Assembly: GCA_003615045.1 (NCBI GenBank) | Contig: ML014311.1 | Location: forward strand, 1 to 32,157 | Direction: 5' to 3' | Source: Caulochytrium protostelioides | Taxonomy: Eukaryota; Chytridiomycota; Caulochytriomycetes; Caulochytriales; Caulochytriaceae | DNA length: 32,157 nucleotides | Shown: positions 1 through 9,479 of the stretch, in pieces | How the letters are laid out: every line of letters begins with the position of its first letter | Position numbering within the stretch: position 1 is the first letter of the stretch | Translations under genes and position numbers: made by a program | The notes under the pieces: model-generated | What the model was told of the DNA's origin: nothing | Database searches by the model: none | Seen by the model: only the letters and a program-made list of their open reading frames with translations

Positions 1-1153
1 GGATGGGGGCGGAGAGAGGAGAGAAACCAACGACCAACTCTTAGGATCATTCTAATAGTTTTTCGTCCATGTCTAGATTTCTCAATCCAGACACTCTTCT
101 CTGCGTTAGAGGATGAGTCATACGCGTGGTTTCGTTGGCGACTCTCGGGTTGCTGCGTGTCCCTGCGCCGTGGCCGCCTCCTCGTCCCTGCCTGCGGCCT
201 TGTGTCAAGGGCGGCGGACGAGCGAGGCGCCCGGTGTGGATTCGGCCACCAGCATTTCCCCGAGTGTTAACCGGAAGTTCGCTTATCTGTCTGGCTCGAC
301 GTTTGCCGAGACGGGCGGTTCTTCGGGACCGCTTGTTGTCGTAGCGCCGGCCATCGACCTAGCTTGAAGACGTGTCTTGTGCGTCTGGAGACCGCTGCCG
401 GCATTTCGGTGCCGGCGGCTCCCCTCCGGCGTTGCAATGATGCCCTTAACCCGCCCTTCTGATACGTACGCTCTTGAGCTGATGTGTCTGGCATTGAGAA
501 CTCTTTTTATCTAAATCCGTTGGCGCTTCCGCTGCGGCCCGATCTTCCGGGCTTGGGTCGTCGTGAACGCTGTTGCGGGCTGGGTTGGCCGGATGGGATC
601 CTGTTTGTGTGTGCCTTCGACGAGAACATGCGGCGGGGTTGCGACCCGTGCGAATGGCTTCGTGTTGAACGATGGTCGATCTTTGGCGGGGCGTGTTGGC
701 GTCGGTGGACGCCGTTTCATTTCGCTTCACGTGGTGGTTTGGTCATACCTGTTTTCGTGATTCCGAACGTGTCTTGTCCGTTCCGTCTTCTGGTTGAAGC
801 ACCCAGAGACCTGCAGGCGTGGCGCACCTCGATCCCATCCGCCGAACGCTCCTATCCTTTGATGGGAGGCCTGAAGAGCAAGCGTCCCGACGCGAGCCGA
901 ATCACTCCACGGTTCTCCACAGTGAGTTCTCTACGTCCATTCATTATACTACGTGGCAGCGTGCTCTATGAAAAGGGCATCCCGCATGCACCCCATCATG
1001 GCGTGTCCCAGAGAGCGCCTTGTCGGGGTGATGAGTGGCTGGGATGGGCACACCCCCGGGGAGGGTGACACCTGTCTATCCGCCGTTGCTCGTGTCGCGG
1101 CGTTCGCGAGCCAAAGCGAGGCCGTGCGCCGGTCGTGGCGGTCTCGTGGCAGG
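1..1153. other. Left flank without a recognised gene
   Basis: Only short or overlapping open frames occur here, none with a recognisable domain or a convincing start. The plus strand is T- and G-rich and its GC is lower than in the ORT1 gene that follows. It is the 3' flank of the minus-strand ORT1 gene, so the last few hundred bases before 1154 should hold that gene's 3' UTR. I see no tRNA, rRNA or transposon motif. Confidence 0.5.
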
Positions 1154-2311
1154 TTACTTGGCAAAATGCCGGTTCAGCAGTTCGTACGTCGCGAAAATGA
1201 CGGCGCTCGTGGGCGCGCTGCGCAGCAGGGTGATGCCGAAGCCGCGGTAGAAGCCGCGGATCCCCTCGCCGTGGTAGAGCTCGCGGGCGACGTCGAGGAA
1301 GCCCTGGTGGCGCAGCAGCGCGGCGCCCGCGCCCGCGGTCTGCTGGCGGCTCTTGATGACGTCCGCGGGGAACAGGCTCGCGTTGTAGGCCATGCCGGCG
1401 ATGGCGCCCGAGGCGAGCAGCGCGCTGGTGGGCAGCGCGTCCTTCGAGACGCCGCCGGCGCGGGCCTGGAAGTGGCGCACCGCGAGCTCGTAGGTGCCGA
1501 ACCACGCGGCGCCGCCGCCGGCCTCGCGCAGGAAGGTGCCGATGTGGCCGCGGTAGAAGCCGCGGAGGCCCTGGGTGCGGAGCGTGTGGGCGATCACGTG
1601 CGCCGGGCCGCGGAACGTGAGGGAGGGCGTGACACCGGCGGCGGCCGCGGAGGCCGCCGTCGTGGCGGCGGCGACGACGGTCGGCGGCGGCGCCGTCACC
1701 TGGAGCTGGCACTTGACCAGCTCGACGGGCGTCAGCACGAGGGACACGGCGGCGCCGGACATGAACCCCGCGGTCGAGAGCTCGGTCAAGGAGAGCGCGC
1801 GCTCGGCTTCACCCGCCATGCGGGGGCCGGGCCGCCACCACCGGATGAGCGACTGCGCGTAGTTGTAGCTCACAAAGAGGGCGGAGTTCTCGATCATACT
1901 GGCGACGAGGGGCGTGCTGAGACCGCGGAAGAAGGTGCCGATGCCCTCGTGCCGCAAGGACTGGCGGATGCAGTCGATCGGGCCGGTGTACCACTGGGGC
2001 TGACCTGACGAGGCGATGGGCTGGCTCTGCAGGCGGACCTTCACCGTGTCGAAGGGGTACTCGACGAGCTTGCCGGTGAATCCGGCGGCCGAGCCAAAGA
2101 GGAGGTCGGTCAGGCCGCTCGGGGTGGTGGCGAGCGACACGTCGGGCACGGCGGCGGTCGCGGCGGTCACCGCCGTCGTGAGCGCCGTGGACGTCGATGT
2201 GGCCGCCGCGGTCGCGGCGTGAGCGGCCGCCGCGGGCGATGTGTGGTAGACGGACATGACCGAGTCACCGACGGCGACGCGGCTCGGCGGCGTCTGCGGC
2301 GCGAGCGACAT
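1154..2311 (-). CDS. ORT1: Mitochondrial ornithine carrier, ORT1/ARG11-like
   Basis: A 385-residue mitochondrial carrier (SLC25) protein of the inner membrane. The family exchanges ornithine made in the matrix for cytosolic arginine, protons or basic amino acids, linking mitochondrial and cytosolic arginine synthesis. Three carrier repeats are visible, each with a PX[D/E]XX[K/R] signature: PFDTVK (86-91), PVELVK (195-200) and PADVIK (315-320). Segments such as EYPFDTVKVRLQ, LVLTPVELVKCQLQ and ASLFPADVIKS match yeast Ort1 closely, as does an Arg-Glu pair in the fourth helix (262-263). The ATG at 2311 is the first in frame; a second Met lies at residue 19. Compared with yeast Ort1 (about 290 residues) it has an Ala/Thr-rich N-terminal extension of about 65 residues and an Ala-rich loop at 214-226. 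No intron is needed. A basic amino-acid carrier of the same clade is the main alternative. Confidence 0.9.
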   Translation of the reverse strand: MSLAPQTPPSRVAVGDSVMSVYHTSPAAAAHAATAAATSTSTALTTAVTAATAAVPDVSLATTPSGLTDLLFGSAAGFTGKLVEYPFDTVKVRLQSQPIASSGQPQWYTGPIDCIRQSLRHEGIGTFFRGLSTPLVASMIENSALFVSYNYAQSLIRWWRPGPRMAGEAERALSLTELSTAGFMSGAAVSLVLTPVELVKCQLQVTAPPPTVVAAATTAASAAAAGVTPSLTFRGPAHVIAHTLRTQGLRGFYRGHIGTFLREAGGGAAWFGTYELAVRHFQARAGGVSKDALPTSALLASGAIAGMAYNASLFPADVIKSRQQTAGAGAALLRHQGFLDVARELYHGEGIRGFYRGFGITLLRSAPTSAVIFATYELLNRHFAK

Positions 2312-3224
2312 GGCGTGACGATGCCGCTGCTCTATGGCCGAGGCCACCCCGCACCCAGGGCGTTGACGCGTCTTGGGTCCCGCGAAGGCATTCACGGAAG
2401 GGGGCGGGGTCGATCCGGAGATCGCTGGCCGATCGGAATCGTCTCGTCGCGACGTCTATCCCGTCTCGGCGATTTGATCAGATGGCGGTGGCGTCGGGTC
2501 GCGACGGGTCCGGTGCGGGGGGATGGGTGCCGGTCTATCTCTATCACAGCTCTATGATCAGCGACACGACGCCGTGGCGCTCGCGCTCGATCGAGGCCGC
2601 TCGATCGGTGGTCACCGGGAAGCTGGGCGGGCGCGGGGATTGCGGGGAGCGTGCGTCGGAGCCGGCGTCCCTTGAAAAGGCCACGGCTTCCGGGAACCCC
2701 TCAGGACGCTGGCGGCTCCCCCTCGGGCGCGTTCGCCGACCCCGCGGGCTCGGATGCGGTATACCGCGTTGAAGGCAGACCACGGCCAACGCCACGATCG
2801 GCGGGGGTTTCATGCGACGATGGCCGCCCGTCGACCGCCCGTCGGTCTCGACGGCCACGGCGCTCGCCACGACCGTGTCCGTGCGCCGTGGCCGTCGCGC
2901 CGTGCGCCGTGCCGCGACCGGCTATGCCCCCGCGGCACCGCCCATCCACGCCAAACGCCAAAAGAAAAAATTGCAATGAGGAGGTCGAGCCGCACGGCGC
3001 GACACGGCCTGGCGCCGGTGGATGGGGACTCGGACGCGGACTCGGCGGCAGGCTCGACCCGAGACCGAGAGTGAGACTGAGACTGAGACGGCTGCGGACT
3101 CGAGCACTCGAGCTGCTGCTGCCGCCGCTGCTGCCGCCGCTGCCGCTGCCGCAGGGGTCGCTGATCCCCCGCGGATCCCCCGTGCGGCCCGTGTCGGCGG
3201 CAGCCGCGGCGACCGAAGCCTGTC

Positions 3225-3256
3225 GACCGATGGACCGATGGACCGATGGACCGACC
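3225..3256. repeat. GACCGATG octanucleotide repeat
   Basis: About four tandem copies of an 8-base unit (GACCGATG, partly GGACCGAT). Too short for a satellite; one of several neighbouring simple repeats in this spacer. Confidence 0.7.
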
Positions 3257-3295
3257 CTCAGCGACGCGGCGCGTGAAAGCGACGCGGCGGAGGAG

Positions 3296-3343
3296 TCGTG
3301 TCGTGCCGTGTCGTGCCGTGTCGTGCCGTGCCGCGCCGTGCCG
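3296..3343. repeat. TCGTGCCG-type tandem repeat
   Basis: Five to six imperfect copies of a unit alternating TCGTG and CCGTG. The expansion looks like replication slippage in non-coding GC-rich DNA. Confidence 0.75.
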
Positions 3344-3464
3344 AAGGGCTCCGAGCACCGAGGCCTCCCCCGGAAGCCCAGCGAAGCGCGGTCAGGCCCG
3401 GGGGACTCGATCGCTGCGCATCGACCGGCCGCCCGGGCGGCGGATGCGCGCGTGGCCGGGGTCA

Positions 3465-3468
<4 letters not shown>

Positions 3469-3510
<42 letters not shown>

Positions 3511-3512
3511 CC
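3469..3512. repeat. GGC trinucleotide microsatellite
   Basis: About 14 uninterrupted GGC triplets, which read as poly-Ala, poly-Gly or poly-Arg depending on frame. This single tract explains much of the spurious open reading frame in the surrounding spacer. Confidence 0.85.
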
Positions 3513-4091
3513 ACGAGCGGTGGTCCATCACACGGTCTGGACCGTGGGCCCACCACAGGCCCCCACGCTCCGCCGTCGCCGCCGCCCATGCCGATACCGC
3601 CGCCGCCACGGGCGCCGCCGCCCATGGCGCCGCCCGACCTGCCCCGCCCGGACGCCCCAAGCCTGCCGCCCCAGGGCCATGCGTGCGCCGCCGGTTGGAC
3701 GACCGACGGCCGCCTTCTCGGTCCATCACGCGCCTTCCTCGACTCACGCGGTGGTGGGACACCGCGTGCAGAGGCGAGGCCGTGGGGCCCTCGCGGCCGC
3801 GTTCCGGCGGCCGGCCGATCGAGCGGCCGCGACCCGGCCGGGACGGCGGACAGATCGGGTGAATGGGAGCAGCAGGTTTCCGGTGAGACCACCTCCCAGA
3901 ACCACCAGGATCCTGCATTCGCGGGCCGCCGGAGCGTCCCTTCAGGCGGCCATCCGCCTCAGCTTGAGCACGGAAGGCGATGGATCGTCGTGCGCCATGG
4001 TACGGGCGTCGGCCCACAGCTATCGTCCTGGCTTCCCCGATCCCTGGGTGGCGCTCTTTCTTGTGGCGACCTAACGCGATCGTTATACCCT

Positions 4092-4109
4092 CCTGGGGGC
4101 CTCCCCAGG
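4092..4109. other. Perfect 7-bp stem-loop after relic A
   Basis: CCTGGGG, a GCCT loop, then CCCCAGG. It lies about 125 bases beyond the NRD motif of relic A, on its 3' side. Relics B and C have smaller GC hairpins at comparable distances. Confidence 0.55.
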
Positions 4110-4805
4110 CCTCCCCCATGGCGGCAGTCCGCATGGGGTGTATCACCAGAGGAGCTCGCCCGGCGAGGCGACACAGCGTCGCAGGTCGGGCCAGCATGAC
4201 CAGGCAGCGTCGACGGTTCAATGCGGCATCGAGATCGCGGTTCACGAATGGGCCGGGAGTGGTATCCCCAGCACACATACCCCAGCACACGTCGGACCGC
4301 GGCCTTCGTGCGTCGGCCTCGCCCTTGCTGTAGGACCCCAGGCGTCGGGGGTCCGATCGTCTCGGCATGCACCGGGGTCGTCCAGCACTCGGCGACCAGG
4401 ACCGTGCGGAAGCGCTGGGCGCACGCCTGGGACGCGCGAGCTGTGGGGACGGCAATCTCGCCCGGGCCGCCCGATGGCAAACTGGGCGGCGCCATCGGCG
4501 ACGACCCCGGGCTTCGCCGCGACCGCCCCGCCGGCGACCTGGTTCAAGAACTGGGCAAACACGCGCTGCTTGCCACGGGACGGCCATAGGTGCTGGCGTG
4601 CTGAGCGCGGCGGGAGGGACTCGACCCACCACGGCTCGTACGCGGCGAGCCACGCCGCCAGGAATCGGCGGTGCGCAGCGGCCGCTCTGCCTTTGATGCG
4701 GACCTCCGATCGTCGCGGCCGCCGCTCATGGGGATCGCGCTGCCAAGCCCCTGACTGCTTTCGGGCTGCTGAGATGCCGGCTCTCCACCAAGCACGGCTT
4801 TCGAG
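4092..4805 (-). pseudogene. Fanzor/TnpB-like nuclease relic A (C-terminal half)
   Basis: A decayed protein-coding remnant. On the minus strand a frame open from 4805 to 4242 reads segments such as HRRFLAAWLAAYEPWWVESL and RVFAQFLNQVAGG. Near 4460 the coherent protein continues in a second frame (GEIAVPTARA, then FRTVLVAECWTTPVH). It shifts again before FVNRDLDAALNRRRCL (NRD near 4234-4242) and ARPATLCRLAG. The order E-x-W-T-T, about 45 residues, then N-R-D-L-[DN]-A-A-L-N fits the RuvC-II/zinc region and RuvC-III motif (RDxNAAxN) of TnpB and its eukaryotic relatives, the Fanzor proteins. At least two frameshifts and no start codon in the main frame make it inactive. Assignment to the IS605 OrfB/Fanzor lineage is inference from motif order. 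Relics B and C in this window support the family. Confidence 0.6.
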
Positions 4806-5794
4806 TCAGCTTCCAGCAGACGACCTGGCCCCCCCGATCGATCGATGGCCATGCAGGGCGTGCCATGCCTCGTGTCGTTCCTAAGGATGCGCTTCTCATT
4901 CTACCTGTCTGCCCAGGGGCTCATGGTTATGAGAGCGGCTGCCGTGGCAGGCACGTCGTCGGCTTCGTCTTGTGTGTCTTGTGCGCCAGCATCATCTTGC
5001 AGGCCGGCATTGCAGCTGCCTTCAGTCACCGAGTGACGCTGGTGTTGACGTCGCTAGGTGATTCAGTTTTGCGAACTGAAAAAATTCATGGCATAGCTTC
5101 GTTTGAGCATGTCTTCTCTGCCTTCCCTCTGAATCCCGCGCAGCATTCCTTTCGGGTGCCACTCCGCTCAGTGAGACTTCGACTGCGAAGGATAGGCGGA
5201 GTCGCTCGGCTCTCCGGGTCCTCATGGGCAAGGTGACGGTTCATCCTGACCCGCTTGGGCGTCCCGCTTCACTCCCACCCCATCCCGAGTCTTTCTGTGA
5301 CCTGTTGTTCGACGAAAGCAGACAGCGGGGCAAGATTGGATCGGACGTGCTCCGGCCGCTCGCAGCTTCGACTCTTGACCGCCAACCGGCCCTCTTCCGC
5401 TCAAGCCGTGCCCCCATCGAACGGCATGATGGGCTGGCCAGGAATAGCCGGCGCCGGTGCGGCTTTGGCAGCTAAGACAAAGCGCCAGGACACATCGACA
5501 TGTCGAAGCATCTCAATCGTGACACTCTTGCGTTCCTGCTCTTCGCCGTGTCGGTCCCATGCGGCCGACCCCCCTCGCGGGGGCGACGGGCTCGCGCGTC
5601 TTGCTGCGGGCTCCACGCCGTCACCACGGGCCCTGCGCCTGTCATGCATGCAGCACGCCCTCGCGGCTAGCGGCATCGCCGAGGGGAGTTGCTGTGCTGG
5701 CTGGGCTCCGGACGGCTCCTATAACGGCCATAGCGCGTCCGCCCCACGTGACCTCAGCGCAGCCTGCCGCCGAGTCCGTGGAGCCGTTGCCCCC
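4806..5794. other. Spacer between relic A and the secreted-protein gene
   Basis: No gene is recognised. It begins with repeated GATC at 4835-4846. The minus strand may hold further decayed 5' sequence of relic A, but I found no motif to prove it. A plus-strand frame at 4865-5236 has one hydrophobic stretch but no family resemblance, and I do not call it. Confidence 0.4.
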
Positions 5795-5801
5795 TATATA
5801 A
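5795..5801 (+). promoter_or_regulatory. TATA-like box (TATATAA)
   Basis: A TATATAA sequence stands out in otherwise GC-rich DNA, 365 bases before the ATG of the secreted-protein gene and about 80 bases before the GGAT repeat. If used, it would place that repeat in the 5' UTR. Inferred from sequence only. Confidence 0.4.
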
Positions 5802-5882
5802 CTGGGTATCGGGGCAGTACGAGATGGCAACAGGGGGAGCGAGATGGAGCAATCGAGCAAGCATGGCGCTGTCGAATGACGC

Positions 5883-5960
5883 GGATGGATGGATGGATGG
5901 ATGGATGGATGGATGGATGGATGGATGGATGGATGGATGGATGGATGGATGGATGGATGG
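5883..5960. repeat. GGAT tetranucleotide microsatellite (about 19.5 copies)
   Basis: A perfect run of GGAT units, 78 bases long. Because 4 is not a multiple of 3, every frame is translated through it (WMDG or HPSI runs), so it inflates several open frames. It sits between the TATA-like box and the ATG at 6166. Confidence 0.97.
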
Positions 5961-6165
5961 GCGGAACGACGGTGACAACCCTCGCAAGGCCTTTCATGCC
6001 ACCCTCGCTCGTCTTGGGTATGAAGACCGCAGCACAGCAACGGTTCGCCTAACCTCTGCGTCGCCCCTCCTTCTGGGCAACCCCCTGCCTTCCACGCTCA
6101 CCTTGCTTTTCTCGCTCTCTCCGTTTGCCATCTCGCTCTCTTCACCGTGGCGTGGCTCCAGCACC

Positions 6166-7971
6166 ATGATGCTGTCTGTCGGCCCATCGTTGGCCATCAT
6201 GGTCGCCCTGACGACCTGTGCGGCCACATGGACCTCGGCATCGCCGTTCCCGGTGGACCAGCAGGGCGGCATGCCGCCCGGCCCATCCACTACCGACTCC
6301 ACAAGTCTTCTATCGGTGTTCACCACCGGCGGAAGCGCTACCCACGAGAGCCCGTCTGACACGAAGAAACGCAAGGCTGTGGAGGATATTGATTCAGACC
6401 CGCTCCAATACGATCCGCCGTGGGCGCCGATGATGACACGGTTATCAGGTGTCGCCATTGATGTTACCACGCCGGACCTTGGACGCGTCATCAGTTTATG
6501 CCAAGGTTTGGCAGACGAACTCAAAAAGCACAAAGAGAATTTGCTCAAACAGTGGGAGCGAGTCGCCGTCTTGCCGACTGCTCTTCCCCATGAAAAGTTC
6601 TCAGCCGCCGAGAGCCTTGACAAATGGATCTCGCCGGTCCATGGTGATTCGGGCGAGGTCGTCGAGAAAAAACTGGCGACAGCCGGTGACGTGTACGGCG
6701 ATGTGCTACGCAAATCGATCTCTTTCTGGATGCGTCGTTCACTAAGAGACGCGCTTGAAACGCAATGCGAACTGTTCTGGCCCCATACAAAGCGATTGTC
6801 CTTGCTTGAGGAGAGCATCAAGCACCTCACGCAGAAATTCGAATTAGCTAGTCAACTACATGGGGCATGGGAGGGGTTGGAAGAACAGGAAGCCAAGAAG
6901 TTATCGGCCATCGACAGAAAACAGGACAACGACCATCTCGAGACACTCCGGACGTCACTGAAAAAATCAAAGCCCAAAAAAAGGAACCCTGGCAAGTCTA
7001 CCGATCCGGCCGTTAAGAAGTTATTAACACGGTTTGATGACGTAAAAAGAGATATCCTGAGTTCTGACTATACTGCGTTTTCCGACCAACTCGGGGCTCT
7101 CGTGACAAACGAAGTGGACTTCACCGACTGGAATCAAGTAAAAGGTAAATTTCCAGGCCACCGACAAAACCGCATCTACCGCGCCCTGGTCATCGACGCG
7201 AACGTCCGGGTACTCGAACATCTGCTACAGGCTATCCAGAGCTACCATACGGCCGTAGCTGAAGAGGGAAAACACCTGGATCGAGCACAAAATCTTGCGT
7301 CACATCGTTTCACCGATGCGATCTTCGCGGTAGCAGAGCTTTCAAATACGAAAAAGGTACAGGGTCAGGCTCCCAAGCGGACCCTCGACGAAATTGCCAC
7401 GCAGGTGCCATCATCAGAGGAACGGTCGCTTTTACAAGAAGCGCTATGGAATGAGTTGAAAGAAAACGTCTTCAAGGCCCTGAACACCGGCTTGGAGAAA
7501 TGGCGCGAAGCCTTCCAGTTTGCCCGTGAAGCTACTTCAATGTATACGTCCTGGCGCATGATTAAAAAAAAGGACGCCTTTCTGACGCGACTTGAAGTGG
7601 ACGTCCAAAGTATCCTGACATTTCGCAAAACTACTCGCGAGGCGAATTTCGCTGCCGCAGACATCATGGATCAGGATGGCAGCATTGTCGACCGCAGTAC
7701 TGCGACGCTCCTGTACCAACCAAACGCGAAAATGTCCCTGGCATCTTACAGCTGGCTCCAGGACGTCTTGCAAACAAGATCTCGCGTGATCCAAGACTTC
7801 AATGGAAGCAATCAGATCGGATTGCACCTGGATGTACCCTTCGTTTTCATCCTGGAAGCTGGCCCCGATTTGACGGCAGCACCGACATTCAAGGTTCCTT
7901 ATAGCTTACCGAAACGGATTCTAACGCGCCTCGGCCGTAAGGGCCCTTTAAAATCGGTCCGCGCTCGCTGA
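6166..7971 (+). CDS. Secreted lineage-specific protein with two basic clusters
   Basis: I do not recognise this 601-residue protein. The tandem ATG at 6166/6169 follows a CT-rich tract and opens with a classic signal peptide: hydrophobic residues from about 5 to 20, cleavage probably after Ala-25 or nearby (TSASP). After a Ser/Thr/Pro-rich stretch come two basic clusters, KKRK (67-70) and KKSKPKKR (266-273). Both resemble nuclear-localisation signals. The remainder is charged and probably mostly helical, with few cysteines and no transmembrane segment. Longer in-frame starts would read through the GGAT repeat and are unlikely. GC is clearly lower than in the housekeeping genes, with A-rich runs and different codon choice. 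A signal peptide with internal basic clusters is seen in host-directed effectors of parasitic fungi and oomycetes, but function is unproven. No intron is needed. Confidence 0.75.
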   Translation: MMLSVGPSLAIMVALTTCAATWTSASPFPVDQQGGMPPGPSTTDSTSLLSVFTTGGSATHESPSDTKKRKAVEDIDSDPLQYDPPWAPMMTRLSGVAIDVTTPDLGRVISLCQGLADELKKHKENLLKQWERVAVLPTALPHEKFSAAESLDKWISPVHGDSGEVVEKKLATAGDVYGDVLRKSISFWMRRSLRDALETQCELFWPHTKRLSLLEESIKHLTQKFELASQLHGAWEGLEEQEAKKLSAIDRKQDNDHLETLRTSLKKSKPKKRNPGKSTDPAVKKLLTRFDDVKRDILSSDYTAFSDQLGALVTNEVDFTDWNQVKGKFPGHRQNRIYRALVIDANVRVLEHLLQAIQSYHTAVAEEGKHLDRAQNLASHRFTDAIFAVAELSNTKKVQGQAPKRTLDEIATQVPSSEERSLLQEALWNELKENVFKALNTGLEKWREAFQFAREATSMYTSWRMIKKKDAFLTRLEVDVQSILTFRKTTREANFAAADIMDQDGSIVDRSTATLLYQPNAKMSLASYSWLQDVLQTRSRVIQDFNGSNQIGLHLDVPFVFILEAGPDLTAAPTFKVPYSLPKRILTRLGRKGPLKSVRAR

Positions 7972-8009
7972 GCTCTATGTTATTCTCTGGTGTTCGAGAA
8001 GCTCGTTAA

Positions 8010-8233
8010 AAAAACTTCACATGTCAATCTTTCATTCATTTCATTGGCACATATGTAAATCGCGACCTCAACGCCGCCCTGAACTTCCGTCGCCACCTGG
8101 CGTCGCCCGTCAGGCCTGCTGCATGGTGCCGCGCTGCGGGGCAGGGCAGATTGCAGCCTGTGGTCGGCCATATCTCTCGGTGCTGAACCAACCAACCAAG
8201 TGCTGACGGCCTCCTGGGAAGAGCCCCCGAGGG
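8010..8233 (+). pseudogene. Fanzor/TnpB-like relic B (3' fragment)
   Basis: A short plus-strand frame (8010-8186, closed by TAA before and TGA after) reads YVNRDLNAALNFRRHL, then VRPAAWCRAAGQ and QPVVGHI. This is the best-preserved RuvC-III-like motif (NRDLNAALN) of the three relics. It aligns without gaps to relic A through the RP element and shares PVVGH with relic C. Nothing of the N-terminal or central protein is present, because the secreted-protein gene ends only 38 bases upstream. DNA similarity to relic C seems to continue past the stop into a GC hairpin (CCC-CCGA-GGG, 8224-8233). A translated search against Fanzor proteins would decide the family. Confidence 0.55.
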
Positions 8234-9120
8234 CACCAAGGGGAGTCTGCGGTTCTTGTGAGGTTGACCTCATCTCTTTTTTATTTGAGATTAGCCGTCC
8301 CTTTCATCAACTTCCCAGATCGATTGATCCATGAGGTGGGGCGTCCATGTCGTGATGGGCCAACTGGTCGACAACACGTCTCATGGCGATGTAGCCAACA
8401 TTTCGTGTGTTGGGTTGTGGGGACGACAAAGGTGATCAATCCGATCAGGCCATTTCCATATGGCGCGCACGATCCTCCGCCGTATGGGGAAGTCCCGTCT
8501 CGTTGTCGGGGTTGTTGTTGTTGTTGGTGTGGCTGCGTGACGGTTCGTCCGCATTGAGGTCGCGGTGGTGGGCAACGCCGCGGGCATGCTGCGCGCTCCC
8601 ACGTGCCTCCAGGCCATCATTGCGGGTCGCACGACCAATGTTTTCTTTGGTGGCACCCACCAAGCGGTCCTCAGTGCCGGCGAGTTTCGAGGCCAGGGCG
8701 AAAGTCATCTTGAACACCCAAGACGATGGACGGTTGCGCGAGACAGCGAAGCGGCAAACGGCGGGTGTGAAATCGATCGAGTGCAGCAGCGAAATCCGGA
8801 CAGAGACGGTAGCGATTTGATCGGGTTCGGGAGAGCGCGACCGTTCCGTAGGAAGGGACGGTGACCAGACGACACCCTCCCATGCTTGTTGTCGCTGTCA
8901 CGGTGATACTCGACTGGTGATACCACAGAGGTACCCTTTTATGACCGAGGGATGGGCGCCCCGAGGCCCCGAATCACCTCAACGATGCATCGTCTTGAGG
9001 ATCGCGGGCGCCGACCGCGGGCGACCATCATGACATCATTGTCATACGCCGTCTATCGATGGATTGATTTTACAGAACATCCAGGCCCACCCTCTTCGAT
9101 CCAACCGGCACACCCATCGC
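8234..9120. other. Spacer between relics B and C
   Basis: Small overlapping frames only, none with a domain, conserved motif or good start. A short run of GTT triplets occurs near 8510-8525. I see no gene or RNA here. Confidence 0.45.
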
Positions 9121-9453
9121 CGGTGGTGCCCCCCGAGGGGTCCCCCACCGCGGCAGACGCGCATGCGGCTCCGTGCCGGATGACGTGGCCGACCACGGGC
9201 GGCCATCTGGTGGGCTCCAGGTTGCGGCCCAGCGCTATCGGTCTGGCGGGTCAGGCCAGGCAGCGTCGGAGGGTCAACGCGGTATCGAGATCGTTCACCC
9301 ACTTGCTGTGGGTGGTTTCATGGCCGTGGGTAGCTTTATACTTCAGCAACCCTCGAACCACGATTCCCTCGCTCATGACGTCCGCCGCGACGCCCACGGC
9401 AACGCGCCCAACCAACCAGGTCGATCGCAGCCCTGATACCGTGGCGACCGTGA
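9121..9453 (-). pseudogene. Fanzor/TnpB-like relic C (3' fragment)
   Basis: On the minus strand the coding remnant starts near 9453 (VATVSGLRSTW, then IVVRGLLKYKA) and reaches WVNDLDTALTLRRCLA near 9250-9300. Here the Arg of the NRD motif is missing through an in-frame 3-base loss, and Asn of the final A-L-N is Thr. A TGA follows directly, after which the same frame continues with PARPIALGRNLEP and PPVVGHV, matching relic B. The missing catalytic-region residues and the nonsense codon mark it as dead. The remnant stops abruptly next to the end of the small ORF at 9480. A GC hairpin (outer CGGTGG/CCACCG, 9121-9150) lies on its 3' side. Confidence 0.55.
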
Positions 9454-9479
9454 CGGAGACGCGCGCATCGTCTGGATGT

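Larger units (their letters stand above)
2312..4091. other. Low-complexity spacer upstream of ORT1
   Basis: This stretch is very GC-rich and full of simple repeats. Several frames stay open for hundreds of codons on both strands, but their translations are Arg/Pro/Ala-rich with no domain, so I read them as compositional artefacts. It includes the ORT1 promoter (just above 2311) and the repeat tracts listed separately. Confidence 0.5.

Noticed and set aside
953-2008. Long plus-strand frame (about 350 codons) opposite ORT1
   Set aside because: It is antisense to a clearly conserved carrier gene, is Ala/Gly/Arg/Glu-rich and starts at a GTG. Open only because of high GC.
2651-4653. Overlapping 400-650 codon frames on both strands
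   Set aside because: Arg/Pro/Ala low-complexity translations driven by GGC and TCGTGCCG repeats, with no domain. Part of the minus frame coincides with relic A, which is annotated separately.
4865-5236. 123-codon plus frame with a hydrophobic stretch
   Set aside because: No homology seen, the start context is poor and the rest is Arg-rich; not enough to call a gene.
5883-5960. CRISPR-like tandem array
   Set aside because: A pure 4-base microsatellite without spacers, in a eukaryotic genome.
5642-6040. Minus-strand frames with (HPSI)n repeats
   Set aside because: Translation of the GGAT microsatellite; the same repeat is open in several frames.
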